11,547 nt of DNA, taken from assembly GCA_947371645.1 (NCBI GenBank), contig CANBQJ010000113.1, positions 1 to 11,547 of the forward strand, written 5' to 3'. A program made the position numbers and the translations under genes. Below, piece after piece: positions 1-7,185 of the stretch (position 1 is its first letter; each line of letters opens with the position of its first letter). Source of the stretch: Burkholderiales bacterium (lineage in GTDB: Bacteria; Pseudomonadota; Gammaproteobacteria; Burkholderiales; Burkholderiaceae). The notes under the pieces were generated by a model. That model saw nothing but the letters and a program-made list of their open reading frames with translations, ran no database searches and had not been told where the DNA came from.

Positions 1-182
1 GCATCTACGCCACGAATTTCAAGGACATGCAAGCCAAGCACCCTGGCCGCGCCATCGAAAAGGCTGTCAAGGGCATGCTGCCCAAGGGCCCGCTCGGTTA
101 CGCCATGATCAAAAAGCTGAAGGTCTATGCAGGCGGTGAGCATCCTCACTCGGCCCAGCAGCCCAAGGCCCTGGAAATCTGA
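1..182 (+). CDS. rplM: 50S ribosomal protein L13, 3' end (partial)
   Basis: The reading frame is open from base 3 and stops at TGA 180-182, giving the last 59 residues of a protein whose start lies before the window. The visible part has the basic C-terminal region typical of L13: a stretch around [17 protein letters not shown], then [19 protein letters not shown] and a short Gln/Pro-rich tail ending in ALEI. L13 is an early-assembling large-subunit protein that binds 23S rRNA. The next gene, rpsI, begins 11 bases after the stop. The rplM-rpsI pair is a widely conserved operon, and this context supports the call as much as the sequence does. Confidence 0.95.
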   Translation, partial: IYATNFKDMQAKHPGRAIEKAVKGMLPKGPLGYAMIKKLKVYAGGEHPHSAQQPKALEI

Positions 183-193
183 GGAGCGGACAC

Positions 194-586
194 ATGATTG
201 GTACCTGGAACTACGGCACCGGCCGTCGCAAGTCTTCCGTTGCCCGCGTCTTCATCAAGAAGGGCACTGGCCAGATCATCGTCAACGGCAAGCCTGTCGA
301 AAATTATTTCGGCCGTCAAACCTCGATCATGGTCGTCAAGCAGCCTCTCGTGCTGACCAACAATGTCGAACAGTTCGACATCAAGGTCACCGTCAAGGGT
401 GGTGGCGAATCTGGTCAAGCCGGCGCTGTGCGCCACGGCGTGACCCGTGCCCTGATCGACTACGACGCAGCGTTGAAGCCTGACCTGAGCCGCGCCGGCT
501 TCGTCACGCGTGACTCGCGTGAAGTCGAACGTAAGAAGGTCGGCCTGCACGGCGCCCGCCGCAGGAAGCAGTTCAGCAAGCGCTGA
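194..586 (+). CDS. rpsI: 30S ribosomal protein S9
   Basis: This is a complete 130-residue protein, the normal length for bacterial S9. It opens with the conserved [13 protein letters not shown] block (residues 7-19), has [12 protein letters not shown] near residues 32-43, and ends in the very basic tail [10 protein letters not shown]. In the S9 family this C-terminal tail reaches the P-site tRNA anticodon stem-loop in the small subunit. The start ATG is preceded by GGAG (183-186), directly after the rplM stop at 182, so the two genes are translated from one message. A strong hairpin terminator follows at 630-671, so this looks like the end of the rplM-rpsI operon. Confidence 0.98.
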   Translation: MIGTWNYGTGRRKSSVARVFIKKGTGQIIVNGKPVENYFGRQTSIMVVKQPLVLTNNVEQFDIKVTVKGGGESGQAGAVRHGVTRALIDYDAALKPDLSRAGFVTRDSREVERKKVGLHGARRRKQFSKR

Positions 587-629
587 TCCGCGTCCGCTGC
601 CATCGGCCTTGTGCTGGTGGCTGGCCCAC

Positions 630-671
630 AAAACCCGCCCGGTTGCCTGTCAGCCCGGCGGGTTTTGTTTT
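630..671 (+). terminator. Intrinsic terminator after rpsI
   Basis: AAAACCCGCC (630-639) pairs perfectly with GGCGGGTTTT (657-666), a 10-bp stem with a 17-base loop that can partly extend, followed by T-rich TTTTGTTTT (663-671). It lies 44 bases after the rpsI stop and is in the right orientation to end the rplM-rpsI message. Because the left arm begins with AAAA, the same hairpin also has a short T run when read from the minus strand. It may therefore also help stop the protease gene that converges on it. Confidence 0.85.
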
Positions 672-707
672 GGTGCAGCCGCCCTTTGGGCCGTTGCAAC
701 GGCAGGC

Positions 708-3017
708 TCAGAACGGCTGCTGGTAACGCACGCCGCCTGCCCATTGGGCCGGGGCGCTGGCGTCGTGGTCAGGGTGCACGCGCAGGGTCATGGCTGCGGT
801 CCAGAAGCCGGGGAGGCCGCTGCGCCACTCGTAGCGGGCATCGGCTTGCCACTCTCTGGCGCCCTCACCCAGGTTCACCGTCTGTTCGCCGTAGATGGGC
901 TGACCTGCATCGTCCACGCCGGTCACCACGCTGTAGCGCAACTGGCCACTGCTGGCCTTCAAAGGCATGAGCCAGGCCAGGCTCAGGTGATCATCTGGCT
1001 GCCACAGGCTGCGCCCGCTCAGGCCCAGGCCTTGTGCGTTGGCGCGCACGCTGCTGCCCGAAATCAACAGGCCGCTGGCAGTGGGGGCGCTGGTCAGTGT
1101 CTGGCTCCATGAGGCCGTGGCCGCCCACTGCGTGTTCAGCCGCCAGGCGCCACTCAGGCTCATGCCGCGTGTGCGGTGGCTGGCGTCCAGCCCCAGGGCC
1201 TGGCTGCTGTAGCCACCCAGCAGGCCGTTTTCGTTCAGTTGCCCCAAACTCAGGTTCAGGGCCAGCCTGCCTTGTTCATAGCCGACCTCGCCCAGGTTCA
1301 CGTTGCCCTGCGCGCTGCGTTGGTGCCCGGGCACGTCGGGGCGCAGGGCGGCCAGCCTGGCGTGCCAGACACCGTGGTCGGCCGGGTCGCGCGCATCGCC
1401 CAGGGGCAGGGTCAGCACGGCAAAGCGGTGTGCAGGCGCGAAGTTGGCCAGCGGTGAGCCCGTCACCTGGGCCAGGGCACCTGGTTCGTCGCCGCCGCTC
1501 TCACCCAGGCCACCGGCCATCAGCCCCAGGCTCAGGCCGGAGAGGCCGCCATCGCCCAGGCTCAAGCCCCAGCCCTCGCGGTTTTGCCAGCGCATGGCGC
1601 CGCTGCCTTGCGCCTGCGTGGACCAGTCGGGGCGTGTGGGGGCGACGCCTGCACTCAAGGGGCTCATCACGCCCCGCGTGCCCAGTTGCCGCAGAGGCGA
1701 TGACGTTTGTGCTTCGCCCGTGTGCCACAACGTCAGGCGAGAGCCGTCCAGGCCCACACGCTGGTTCACGCTCAGGGCGTTTGGGTCAGCGCCCATCACC
1801 ATCTCGCTGGTGAGCACCGTGCGCACGGCCAGGCTGGCGCCTTCGTCGCTGGTGAAGTTGCGGCCGTAGGCATCAAACACCTCGGTCTGCAGGCCGCGAA
1901 AGGCCGATGGCGTGACCGCAGCGGGCTGGCGGCTGGCCAGCCCTTGCACGCTCAGCGGCACGGTCACGGTGTAGCCGTTGGCCGAACGGTAGGTGTAGCT
2001 GCCCACTGGCATCAGGGCCCGATTCACGTTGAGCATGCCGTGGCCGTAGACGGCGTCCACGCCGGGCGCGCCCAGGTCATCGGCCGTGTTCAGCAGGATG
2101 GCCGCCACCTGGTTGGCCTTCAGGTAAGGCCAATAGCCGGTGACCAGAGCGGCCGCACCCGACACGGCTGGTGCCGCCATGGACGTGCCACTCATGTAGC
2201 CGTACCAGGTGTCGTAGGACGAATAGATGTTCACCCCGGGCGCTACCAGGTAGAACTGGGCCGTGTCGCCCGCCCGGTTGGAAAACGACGCCAGGCGGTT
2301 GTTGCTGTCGACGGCGCCCACCACCAGCATGGTGCCGCCGGCCCAGGCTTCACGGGCGTAGTGGCCAGGCCAGTTGGGGTTGCGTGAGGATTCGTTGCCC
2401 GCAGCGGCCACCAGCACCGCCTGGTTGGTGGCGGCGGCTCGGCGCAAGCCGCTGTCGCCCAAGGGCGAGGTGGTGCCAAAACTCATGTTGACCACGCGGG
2501 CGCCATGGGCGATGGCGTAGTCCAGGCCGCGGTTGATGTCGCTGGCCGAGGCGGTGCCGCCGTTGAACACCTTGACCATCAGCAGATTGGCCTGTGGCGC
2601 CACGCCGTACATGCCGGTGCCGTTGCCGCCAGCGGCAACGATGCCGGCCACATGGGTGCCATGCTTGATGCTGTCGGTCACGTCGGCCGAGCCGTCCACC
2701 GCGTTGTAGGGCGTCAACACGCGGGGGTTGTTCAGGAACTCGGGGTTGGACAGGTTCAGGCCCGTGTCCAGCAAGGCCACGGTCACGCCTTGCCCCAACA
2801 CGCCTTTGCTGTGTACGCCCCGGATGCGCAACTGGTTGACGGTGGTCGAGGCGCTGTACTCCGAGAAGCTGGGTGCAAAGCTGGTCTGCGCGGCCACCAG
2901 GGAGGGCACCGTCAGCAGCGCACCGGCCACGCGCCAAAGGGCAGGGCTGCGTCGGCGGGCGGCCCGACAGGCTTGCGGGAGAGTTTGGCGTGGGGATGGC
3001 ATGGCAGGAACAGGCAT
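708..3017 (-). CDS. Secreted subtilisin-like (S8) serine protease with C-terminal outer-membrane barrel-like domain
   Basis: The product has 769 residues. The start at 3017 is chosen over the longer frame (to 3104) because AGGAGG lies 8 bases upstream. Residues 1-43 form a long signal peptide: extended N-region with RAARRR, hydrophobic core, then SLVAA before Gln. The peptidase domain (about 60-335) holds the full subtilase set: Asp84 (LLDTG), His119 (HGTHVAG), oxyanion Asn208 (AAAGNES) and Ser279 (GTSMAAP). A low-complexity linker follows. From about 525 to the end there are alternating amphipathic stretches, no cysteines, and a final Phe (RYQQPF), as in barrels inserted by the BAM complex. 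It is probably an autotransporter-style protease shown on or released from the surface. The protease call is certain; the barrel is inferred. It is transcribed against both rpsI and argC. Confidence 0.88.
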   Translation of the reverse strand: MPVPAMPSPRQTLPQACRAARRRSPALWRVAGALLTVPSLVAAQTSFAPSFSEYSASTTVNQLRIRGVHSKGVLGQGVTVALLDTGLNLSNPEFLNNPRVLTPYNAVDGSADVTDSIKHGTHVAGIVAAGGNGTGMYGVAPQANLLMVKVFNGGTASASDINRGLDYAIAHGARVVNMSFGTTSPLGDSGLRRAAATNQAVLVAAAGNESSRNPNWPGHYAREAWAGGTMLVVGAVDSNNRLASFSNRAGDTAQFYLVAPGVNIYSSYDTWYGYMSGTSMAAPAVSGAAALVTGYWPYLKANQVAAILLNTADDLGAPGVDAVYGHGMLNVNRALMPVGSYTYRSANGYTVTVPLSVQGLASRQPAAVTPSAFRGLQTEVFDAYGRNFTSDEGASLAVRTVLTSEMVMGADPNALSVNQRVGLDGSRLTLWHTGEAQTSSPLRQLGTRGVMSPLSAGVAPTRPDWSTQAQGSGAMRWQNREGWGLSLGDGGLSGLSLGLMAGGLGESGGDEPGALAQVTGSPLANFAPAHRFAVLTLPLGDARDPADHGVWHARLAALRPDVPGHQRSAQGNVNLGEVGYEQGRLALNLSLGQLNENGLLGGYSSQALGLDASHRTRGMSLSGAWRLNTQWAATASWSQTLTSAPTASGLLISGSSVRANAQGLGLSGRSLWQPDDHLSLAWLMPLKASSGQLRYSVVTGVDDAGQPIYGEQTVNLGEGAREWQADARYEWRSGLPGFWTAAMTLRVHPDHDASAPAQWAGGVRYQQPF

Positions 3018-3025
3018 GGCGTTGC

Positions 3026-3031
3026 CCTCCT
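3026..3031 (-). promoter_or_regulatory. Strong Shine-Dalgarno that sets the protease start
   Basis: On the minus strand this is a perfect AGGAGG, 8 bases before ATG 3017-3015. The upstream in-frame ATG at 3104 has no comparable site, and starting there would put 29 polar residues ahead of the signal peptide. Confidence 0.8.
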
Positions 3032-3158
3032 GCTTTCGGTTTCCGCCCTGCGCAACTTGATCGCCTGGCAGACACATGGCGCCACCTTGGGCACAAGGAG
3101 GCACGGTTCGTGATGCACTTCACAAACCATCGGCGCCTCAGAGGGCGTCCGGACTGCC

Positions 3159-3164
3159 TAAAAT
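3159..3164 (+). promoter_or_regulatory. Possible -10 box upstream of argC
   Basis: TAAAAT lies 72 bases before the argC start in the 219-base divergent region shared with the protease gene. I see no good -35 hexamer at 16-18 bases upstream, so this is a weak call based on the hexamer and its location. The same hexamer occurs ahead of erpA, tyrS and the last gene. Confidence 0.3.
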
Positions 3165-3236
3165 GCCCACTCGCATTGACCCTGGCAGCCATCCGGCTGG
3201 CCTCAGGCCGAAGTTCAGGCCAAAGAAGGACCGTTC

Positions 3237-4274
3237 ATGATCAAAGTTGGCATCGTTGGTGGCACGGGCTACACCGGCGTCGAGTTGCTGCGCCTGCTGG
3301 CCCAGCACCCGCAGGTCAAGCTGCAAGCCATCACCTCTCGCAAAGAGGCCGGCATGCCGGTGGCCGACATGTACCCCAGCCTGCGTGGCCACGTGGACCT
3401 GGCCTTCGTGGCGCCCGACGAAGCGGGGCTCAAGCAGTGCGACGTGGTGTTTTTTGCCACCCCGCATGGCGTGGCCATGGCCCAGGCGCCCGAACTGCTG
3501 GCCGCCGGCGTCAAGGTCATCGACCTGGCCGCCGACTTCCGGCTGCAAGACACCGCCGTGTTCGAGCAGTGGTATGGCATGCCCCACAGCTGCCCCGAGA
3601 TCCTGGCGGAAGCCGTCTATGGCCTGCCCGAGCTCAACCGCGAGGCCATCAAGAAGGCCCGCATCATCGGCAACCCGGGCTGTTACCCCACTTCGGTGCA
3701 GCTGGGCCTGGCGCCTTTGCTCAAGCAGGGCCTGATCCAGCCCACGAACATCATCGCCAACTGTGCCTCGGGCGCGTCCGGCGCCGGACGCAAGGCCGAG
3801 GTGCACACCCTGTTGGCCGAAGCCGCCGACAACTTCAAGGCCTATGGCGTCAAGGGCCACCGGCATGGTCCGGAGATCAACCAGCAGCTGAGCGTCATCG
3901 CCGGTGGCACCGCCGTGGACTGCCTCTTCGTGCCCCACCTCCTGCCGATCATCCGCGGCATCCATTCCACCTTGTATGCGCGCCTGAACGACGCCGGCCA
4001 GGCTGCCCACCTGCAGGCCGTCTTCGAAGCCTTCTACCAGGGCGAGCGGTTTGTGGACGTGCTGCCCGCCGGCAGCGCGCCCGAGACCCGCAGCGTGCGT
4101 GCCAGCAACACCGTGCGCATCGCGGTGCACAAGCCCCGGCCCGACACCGTCATGGTGCTGGTGGTGGAAGACAACCTCACCAAGGGCGCGTCGGGCCAGG
4201 CCGTGCAGTGCATGAACCTCATGTTCGGTCTGGCAGAGCACCTGGGCCTCAACCAGGTGCCGGTGCTGCCCTGA
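3237..4274 (+). CDS. argC: N-acetyl-gamma-glutamyl-phosphate reductase
   Basis: ArgC carries out the NADPH-dependent reduction of N-acetylglutamyl phosphate to the semialdehyde, the third step of arginine (ornithine) synthesis, in the cytoplasm. The 345-residue length fits the family. The N-terminus is a Rossmann nucleotide-binding start ([12 protein letters not shown], residues 3-14). The active-site Cys149 sits in the signature GNPGCYPTS, and the catalytic His is probably His210 in the conserved HRHGPEI block. AAGGA (3226-3230) stands 6 bases before the ATG. The stop overlaps the next start as TGATG, so the downstream DUF6776-type gene is probably translationally coupled. No other arginine gene is visible, so argC is scattered from the rest of the pathway here. 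Confidence 0.97.
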   Translation: MIKVGIVGGTGYTGVELLRLLAQHPQVKLQAITSRKEAGMPVADMYPSLRGHVDLAFVAPDEAGLKQCDVVFFATPHGVAMAQAPELLAAGVKVIDLAADFRLQDTAVFEQWYGMPHSCPEILAEAVYGLPELNREAIKKARIIGNPGCYPTSVQLGLAPLLKQGLIQPTNIIANCASGASGAGRKAEVHTLLAEAADNFKAYGVKGHRHGPEINQQLSVIAGGTAVDCLFVPHLLPIIRGIHSTLYARLNDAGQAAHLQAVFEAFYQGERFVDVLPAGSAPETRSVRASNTVRIAVHKPRPDTVMVLVVEDNLTKGASGQAVQCMNLMFGLAEHLGLNQVPVLP

Positions 4275-4993
4275 TGCGCTGGCGGCTCATCCGGCGCCGG
4301 CTGTCGATCGCGGCGCCGCGTGTGGCGGTGCGCAGCCACCTGCCCTGGCCTGTGCGCTGGGCGGTGGTGGCACTCATGCTGGGCTTTTCAGGTGCGCTGG
4401 CCCTGTGGGCCTTCGATGTGGGTCGCAGCATCGCCGGCTTGAACACCGGCGGGCGGGACATGAGCGAGCAACTGACCCAGTTGCGCCAGCAGCTGGACGA
4501 GGCGCGGCATGACCGAGATGCCGCCCAGTCGGTGGCCAATTCGGCCGACAGCCTGCTCAAAACCGAGCGCGTCACCCAGCAGCGCCTGGCCGAGCAGGTC
4601 AAGTCACTGGAGTCGGAAAACCTGGCCCTCAAGGACGACCTGGGCTTTTTCGAGCGCCTGCTGCCGGCGTCCAGTGAGGGCCTCTCCATCCGCGGCCTGG
4701 TGGTCGAGCCGCAGGGTGGCGGGCAATGGCACTACCAGTTGCTGTTGATGCAGCAAGGCGGGCGCAAGCAGGCTGATTTCACCGGGCGCATCGAGCTGCT
4801 GCCCAGTGGCCTCAAGGACGGTCGCCCCTGGATCGACCCGGCCCACACGGTGGCCCAGGCCCTGAGCTTCAAGCAGTACCGCCGGGTGGACGGGCATTTC
4901 CCTTTGCCCTCGGGCGTGGTGGTCAAGCAGGTGCAGGTGCGGGTGCTGGACGAATCGGGTGCCGTGCGGGCCAGCCAGTCCATCAGCCTCTGA
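4274..4993 (+). CDS. DUF6776-like single-pass membrane protein with coiled coil
   Basis: This 239-residue protein starts at an ATG that overlaps the argC stop (TGATG at 4272-4276). A basic N-terminus ([10 protein letters not shown], more Arg to residue 29) precedes one hydrophobic segment at about 29-47, which predicts a positive-inside, type II inner-membrane topology. Residues 60-125 are Gln/Glu/Leu/Arg-rich with heptad character, so probably a coiled coil, ending in the block ENLALKDDLGFFERLLP. Residues 135-239 look beta-rich (WHYQLLLMQ, VVVKQVQVRVLD) and would be periplasmic. The arrangement matches what I remember of DUF6776 proteins, common beside bactofilin genes in Burkholderiales. 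The function is unknown. A role in the cell envelope, perhaps with the bactofilin downstream, is inferred from context only. Confidence 0.8.
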   Translation: MRWRLIRRRLSIAAPRVAVRSHLPWPVRWAVVALMLGFSGALALWAFDVGRSIAGLNTGGRDMSEQLTQLRQQLDEARHDRDAAQSVANSADSLLKTERVTQQRLAEQVKSLESENLALKDDLGFFERLLPASSEGLSIRGLVVEPQGGGQWHYQLLLMQQGGRKQADFTGRIELLPSGLKDGRPWIDPAHTVAQALSFKQYRRVDGHFPLPSGVVVKQVQVRVLDESGAVRASQSISL

Positions 4994-4994
4994 C

Positions 4995-5011
4995 CGGGTG
5001 TGAACGGGTGT
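4995..5011 (+). repeat. Short direct repeat CGGGTGT x2, 10-bp period
   Basis: CGGGTGT occurs at 4995-5001 and again at 5005-5011, one helical turn apart, between the DUF6776-type stop and the bactofilin promoter candidate. It could be an operator half-site pair or chance; nothing else in the sequence decides. Confidence 0.3.
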
Positions 5012-5051
5012 AAAAACCTTGCTGCGTTTGCTGCACCGCACGAATGGGGCC

Positions 5052-5079
5052 TTGACCGGCCCCCGCCAGCGTGTAACCT
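5052..5079 (+). promoter_or_regulatory. Possible sigma-70 promoter for the bactofilin gene
   Basis: TTGACC (5052-5057, five of six to the -35 consensus) is followed after 16 bases by TAACCT (5074-5079, a poor -10). Transcription would begin near 5086, about 25 bases before the bactofilin ATG. The -35 is good and the -10 weak, so the bactofilin could be read from here, from the argC message, or both. Confidence 0.35.
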
Positions 5080-5110
5080 CGACCGCCCTGACGCTCAAGG
5101 AAGACGCACC

Positions 5111-5551
5111 ATGTTTGGCTGGAAAAAGACCCCCCCCATCCGCACCCTGATTGGCGAAGGCACGGTCATCACCGGTGAGGTGCGCTTTGCCGACGGCCTG
5201 CGCATCGACGGCGAGGTGCACGGCAACGTTGGCCACTTTGGCGACCGCCGGTCCATGCTGGTCATCAGCGAGAAAGCCCGCATCCATGGCAAGGTCAGGG
5301 CGGGTCATGTCATCATCAACGGGCTGGTAGAAGGTCCAGTGATGGCAGAAGAGCTGCTGGAGCTGCAACCCAAAGCCCGCATCGTGGGCGATGTGCGTTA
5401 CGAAGCGCTCGAAATGCACCAGGGCGCCACCATCGACGGTGAATTGCGGCCTTTGAAAACCGACGACAAGCCCAACCTGAAATTGGCGGCCAGTACAGGC
5501 ACTCCTGCCGACAGGCCTAGCCAACCGCCTCTCCAGGCGAATAAAATCTGA
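5111..5551 (+). CDS. Bactofilin (polymer-forming cytoskeletal protein)
   Basis: The product is 146 residues. Residues about 12-115 are the bactofilin domain: a run of short beta turns with regular Gly and hydrophobic spacing (GEGTVITGEVRFADGLRIDGEVHGNV, split by turns), as expected for a right-handed beta-helix that polymerises without nucleotide. The short N-terminus (MFGWKKTPP) and the Pro/Gln-rich tail after 115 are the usual disordered ends. I chose ATG 5111 because AGGA (5098-5101) lies 9 bases ahead and the domain begins right after it. The frame is open to 5000, but those codons have no family resemblance. Bactofilins form membrane-associated scaffolds that place wall enzymes, and in several bacteria they work with M23 endopeptidases. 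One lies 1.6 kb downstream on the other strand. Confidence 0.92.
   Translation: MFGWKKTPPIRTLIGEGTVITGEVRFADGLRIDGEVHGNVGHFGDRRSMLVISEKARIHGKVRAGHVIINGLVEGPVMAEELLELQPKARIVGDVRYEALEMHQGATIDGELRPLKTDDKPNLKLAASTGTPADRPSQPPLQANKI
5542..5547 (+). promoter_or_regulatory. Possible -10 box upstream of erpA
   Basis: TAAAAT overlaps the end of the bactofilin coding sequence and would start a transcript near 5554, leaving a leader of about 19 bases that holds the GGAG (5563-5566) ribosome site. No convincing -35 is seen. Confidence 0.3.
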
Positions 5552-5572
5552 CCTTTTCACTCGGAGTCTTCC

Positions 5573-5968
5573 ATGACCGCCCTTGCCGCCACCGAAGCCA
5601 ACGCCGTTGCCCAAGCTGAAGCGTTTGCCAACGACATCCCCGCCCCCATCGTCTTCACCGACGCTGCGGCCGGCAAGGTGGCTGAACTCGTTGCCGAAGA
5701 AGGCAACCCTGACCTGAAGCTGCGCGTGTTCGTGCAAGGTGGTGGCTGCTCCGGCTTCCAGTACGGCTTCACGTTTGACGAGATCGCCAACGAAGATGAC
5801 ACGAAGATGGAAAAGAATGGCGTCACCCTGCTGATCGACGCCATGAGCCTGCAGTACCTGGTGGGTGCGGAGATCGACTACAAGGACGACCTCGAAGGCG
5901 CCCAGTTCGTGATCCGCAACCCGAATGCCCAGACCACCTGCGGTTGCGGCTCCAGCTTCTCGGTCTGA
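5573..5968 (+). CDS. erpA: Iron-sulfur cluster insertion protein ErpA (A-type carrier)
   Basis: This is a 131-residue A-type carrier (HesB/IscA family). The three cluster-binding cysteines are present: Cys59 in [13 protein letters not shown], and Cys123 and Cys125 in TTCGCGSSF near the C-terminus. The block [16 protein letters not shown] and the [19 protein letters not shown] region are typical of ErpA rather than IscA or SufA. About 22 extra residues rich in Ala ([18 protein letters not shown]) precede the conserved domain. ErpA accepts Fe-S clusters and hands them to client enzymes. GGAG (5563-5566) lies 6 bases before the ATG. It is the last gene of the plus-strand group and converges on anmK. 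Confidence 0.95.
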   Translation: MTALAATEANAVAQAEAFANDIPAPIVFTDAAAGKVAELVAEEGNPDLKLRVFVQGGGCSGFQYGFTFDEIANEDDTKMEKNGVTLLIDAMSLQYLVGAEIDYKDDLEGAQFVIRNPNAQTTCGCGSSFSV

Positions 5969-5980
5969 TCGACCAGACCG
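5961..5980. terminator. Hairpin at the erpA stop, between convergent genes
   Basis: CGGTCTG (5961-5967) pairs with CAGACCG (5974-5980), giving a 7-bp perfect stem with a 6-base loop that includes the end of the erpA stop codon. No T run follows on either strand, so it is not a standard intrinsic terminator. It may be an mRNA 3'-end structure for erpA, or for anmK, whose stop is 13 bases away. Confidence 0.35.
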
Positions 5981-5992
5981 GTTCAGGGCGGT

Positions 5993-7150
5993 TCAAGCCG
6001 GGTAGAGCGCGCCCAGCACCCGGGGGCCGCGTGCCCCCGTGACCGTCGCCAGGTTGCCTGGTAGCCGGTTCTCGTGCGCCCAGGCCAGCCAGGCGAAGGC
6101 CGCGGCTTCCACCTGCATCACGTCCAGCCCATGGGCGTCAGATCGGCCCACCCGCACGCCCGGCAGTTGCTCTGCCAAGCGCTGCATCAGGTCGCCATTG
6201 AGCGCGCCGCCGCCACACACCACCACTTCTGAGGCCTCCGGCGCGTGCTGCTGCACGGCCAGCGCGGCCACGCGTGCGGTCAGCTCGCACAAGGTGGCCT
6301 GCACGTCGCGGGCGGTTTGAGGCTCCACCGGGCCGTCGGTGAGACCGTGCGGGCCCAGCCAGCGCAATAGCCATTCGGCATTGAACAGGTCGCGGCCGGT
6401 GCTCTTGGGCGGGGCCAGGGCGAAGAAGGGCTCGGCCAGGGCATCAACCAGCCAGTCCTCGCGCAACTCGCCGCCAGCGCCAAACTCACCATTGGCATCG
6501 TAGTCATGGCCGGTCTGCCAGGCGCACCAGGTGTCCAGCAAGGCATTGCCCGGGCCGCAGTCAAAGCCCAGCGGGGCTTGCCCGGGGCGCAGGATGCTGA
6601 GGTTGGCCATGCCGCCGATGTTCAGCACCACCACGGTCTGGTCGCTGCGGCCAAAAATGGCGTCGTGGAAGGCGGGCACCAGCGGCGCGCCCTGGCCGCC
6701 CGCGGCCACGTCGCGGCTGCGGAAGTCGGCGATCACGTCGATCCCGGTGAGCTCGGCCAGCAAGGCCGGCTGGTTGAGCTGCACCGTGTAGCCCAGTTCA
6801 GGCCGGTGGCGGATGGTCTGCCCATGGGCGCCAATGGCACACACCTCTTGCGGCAGCACGTCGGCGGCATGGCACACCGCCTGGCACACCGTGGCGTAGA
6901 GCACGGCCAGCGCCTGCGCCGCCATGGCGCAGCGGTGCACCTCGTCGGCGCCTGAGCTGTTCAGGTCCAACAGGGCTTCGCGCAAGGTGGGGGGCAGTGG
7001 GCGATGGGCATGGGCCAGCACATGCCAGTCGGGTGCCGCAGCGTCGTCGCCAGGGGTGCAGCGCATCAACACGCCATCCACCCCGTCCATGGACGTGCCA
7101 GACATCAGGCCGATGAAATGCTGCACCTGCTGATCATCAGCGCCGCTCAT
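5993..7150 (-). CDS. anmK: Anhydro-N-acetylmuramic acid kinase
   Basis: AnmK hydrolyses the 1,6-anhydro ring and phosphorylates anhydro-MurNAc with ATP, yielding MurNAc-6-phosphate. This lets the cell reuse peptidoglycan fragments released by lytic transglycosylases. The product is 385 residues, close to the family's usual 370. Signature blocks are GLMSGTSMDGVD (14-25), FRSRD (143-147) with GGQGAPLVP (151-159), NIGGMANLS (177-185), the phosphate-site-like GFDCGPGNALLD (195-206) and STGRDLFN (250-257). The start at 7150 gives a 13-residue lead into the first motif, which is normal. The ribosome site is weak. It lies 34 bases after the M23 peptidase gene on the same strand, so the two are probably co-transcribed. 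Confidence 0.96.
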   Translation of the reverse strand: MSGADDQQVQHFIGLMSGTSMDGVDGVLMRCTPGDDAAAPDWHVLAHAHRPLPPTLREALLDLNSSGADEVHRCAMAAQALAVLYATVCQAVCHAADVLPQEVCAIGAHGQTIRHRPELGYTVQLNQPALLAELTGIDVIADFRSRDVAAGGQGAPLVPAFHDAIFGRSDQTVVVLNIGGMANLSILRPGQAPLGFDCGPGNALLDTWCAWQTGHDYDANGEFGAGGELREDWLVDALAEPFFALAPPKSTGRDLFNAEWLLRWLGPHGLTDGPVEPQTARDVQATLCELTARVAALAVQQHAPEASEVVVCGGGALNGDLMQRLAEQLPGVRVGRSDAHGLDVMQVEAAAFAWLAWAHENRLPGNLATVTGARGPRVLGALYPA

Positions 7151-7185
7151 GCGGCCTGCACCTGGTGGTTGAGGCCGTTGGCCAT
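7147..7185 (-). other. 12-codon micro-ORF bridging the M23 peptidase stop and the anmK start
   Basis: On the minus strand an ATG at 7185 overlaps the peptidase stop (TGATG), and its frame ends at a TGA (7149-7147) overlapping the anmK ATG as ATGA. The encoded peptide is MANGLNHQVQAA. It has no known similarity and no ribosome site of its own. It could let a terminating ribosome step across the 34-base gap and reinitiate at anmK, whose own Shine-Dalgarno is weak. Chance is also possible. Confidence 0.2.

Noticed and set aside
3018..3104. An upstream start for the protease at 3104
   Set aside because: The added 29 residues are polar and would bury the signal peptide. The strong AGGAGG points to 3017.
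3138..4241. A 367-codon frame antisense to argC
   Set aside because: It mirrors the codon pattern of argC, has no ribosome site and no family features. It is a typical GC-bias shadow.
2873..4993. A 706-codon open frame running through the protease region, across argC and into the DUF6776-like gene, suggesting a fusion
   Set aside because: The part before 4274 is antisense to the protease and out of frame with argC, and its composition (Arg/Pro/His/Gly-rich) is that of a shadow frame in GC-rich DNA. Only 4274-4993 is the real gene.
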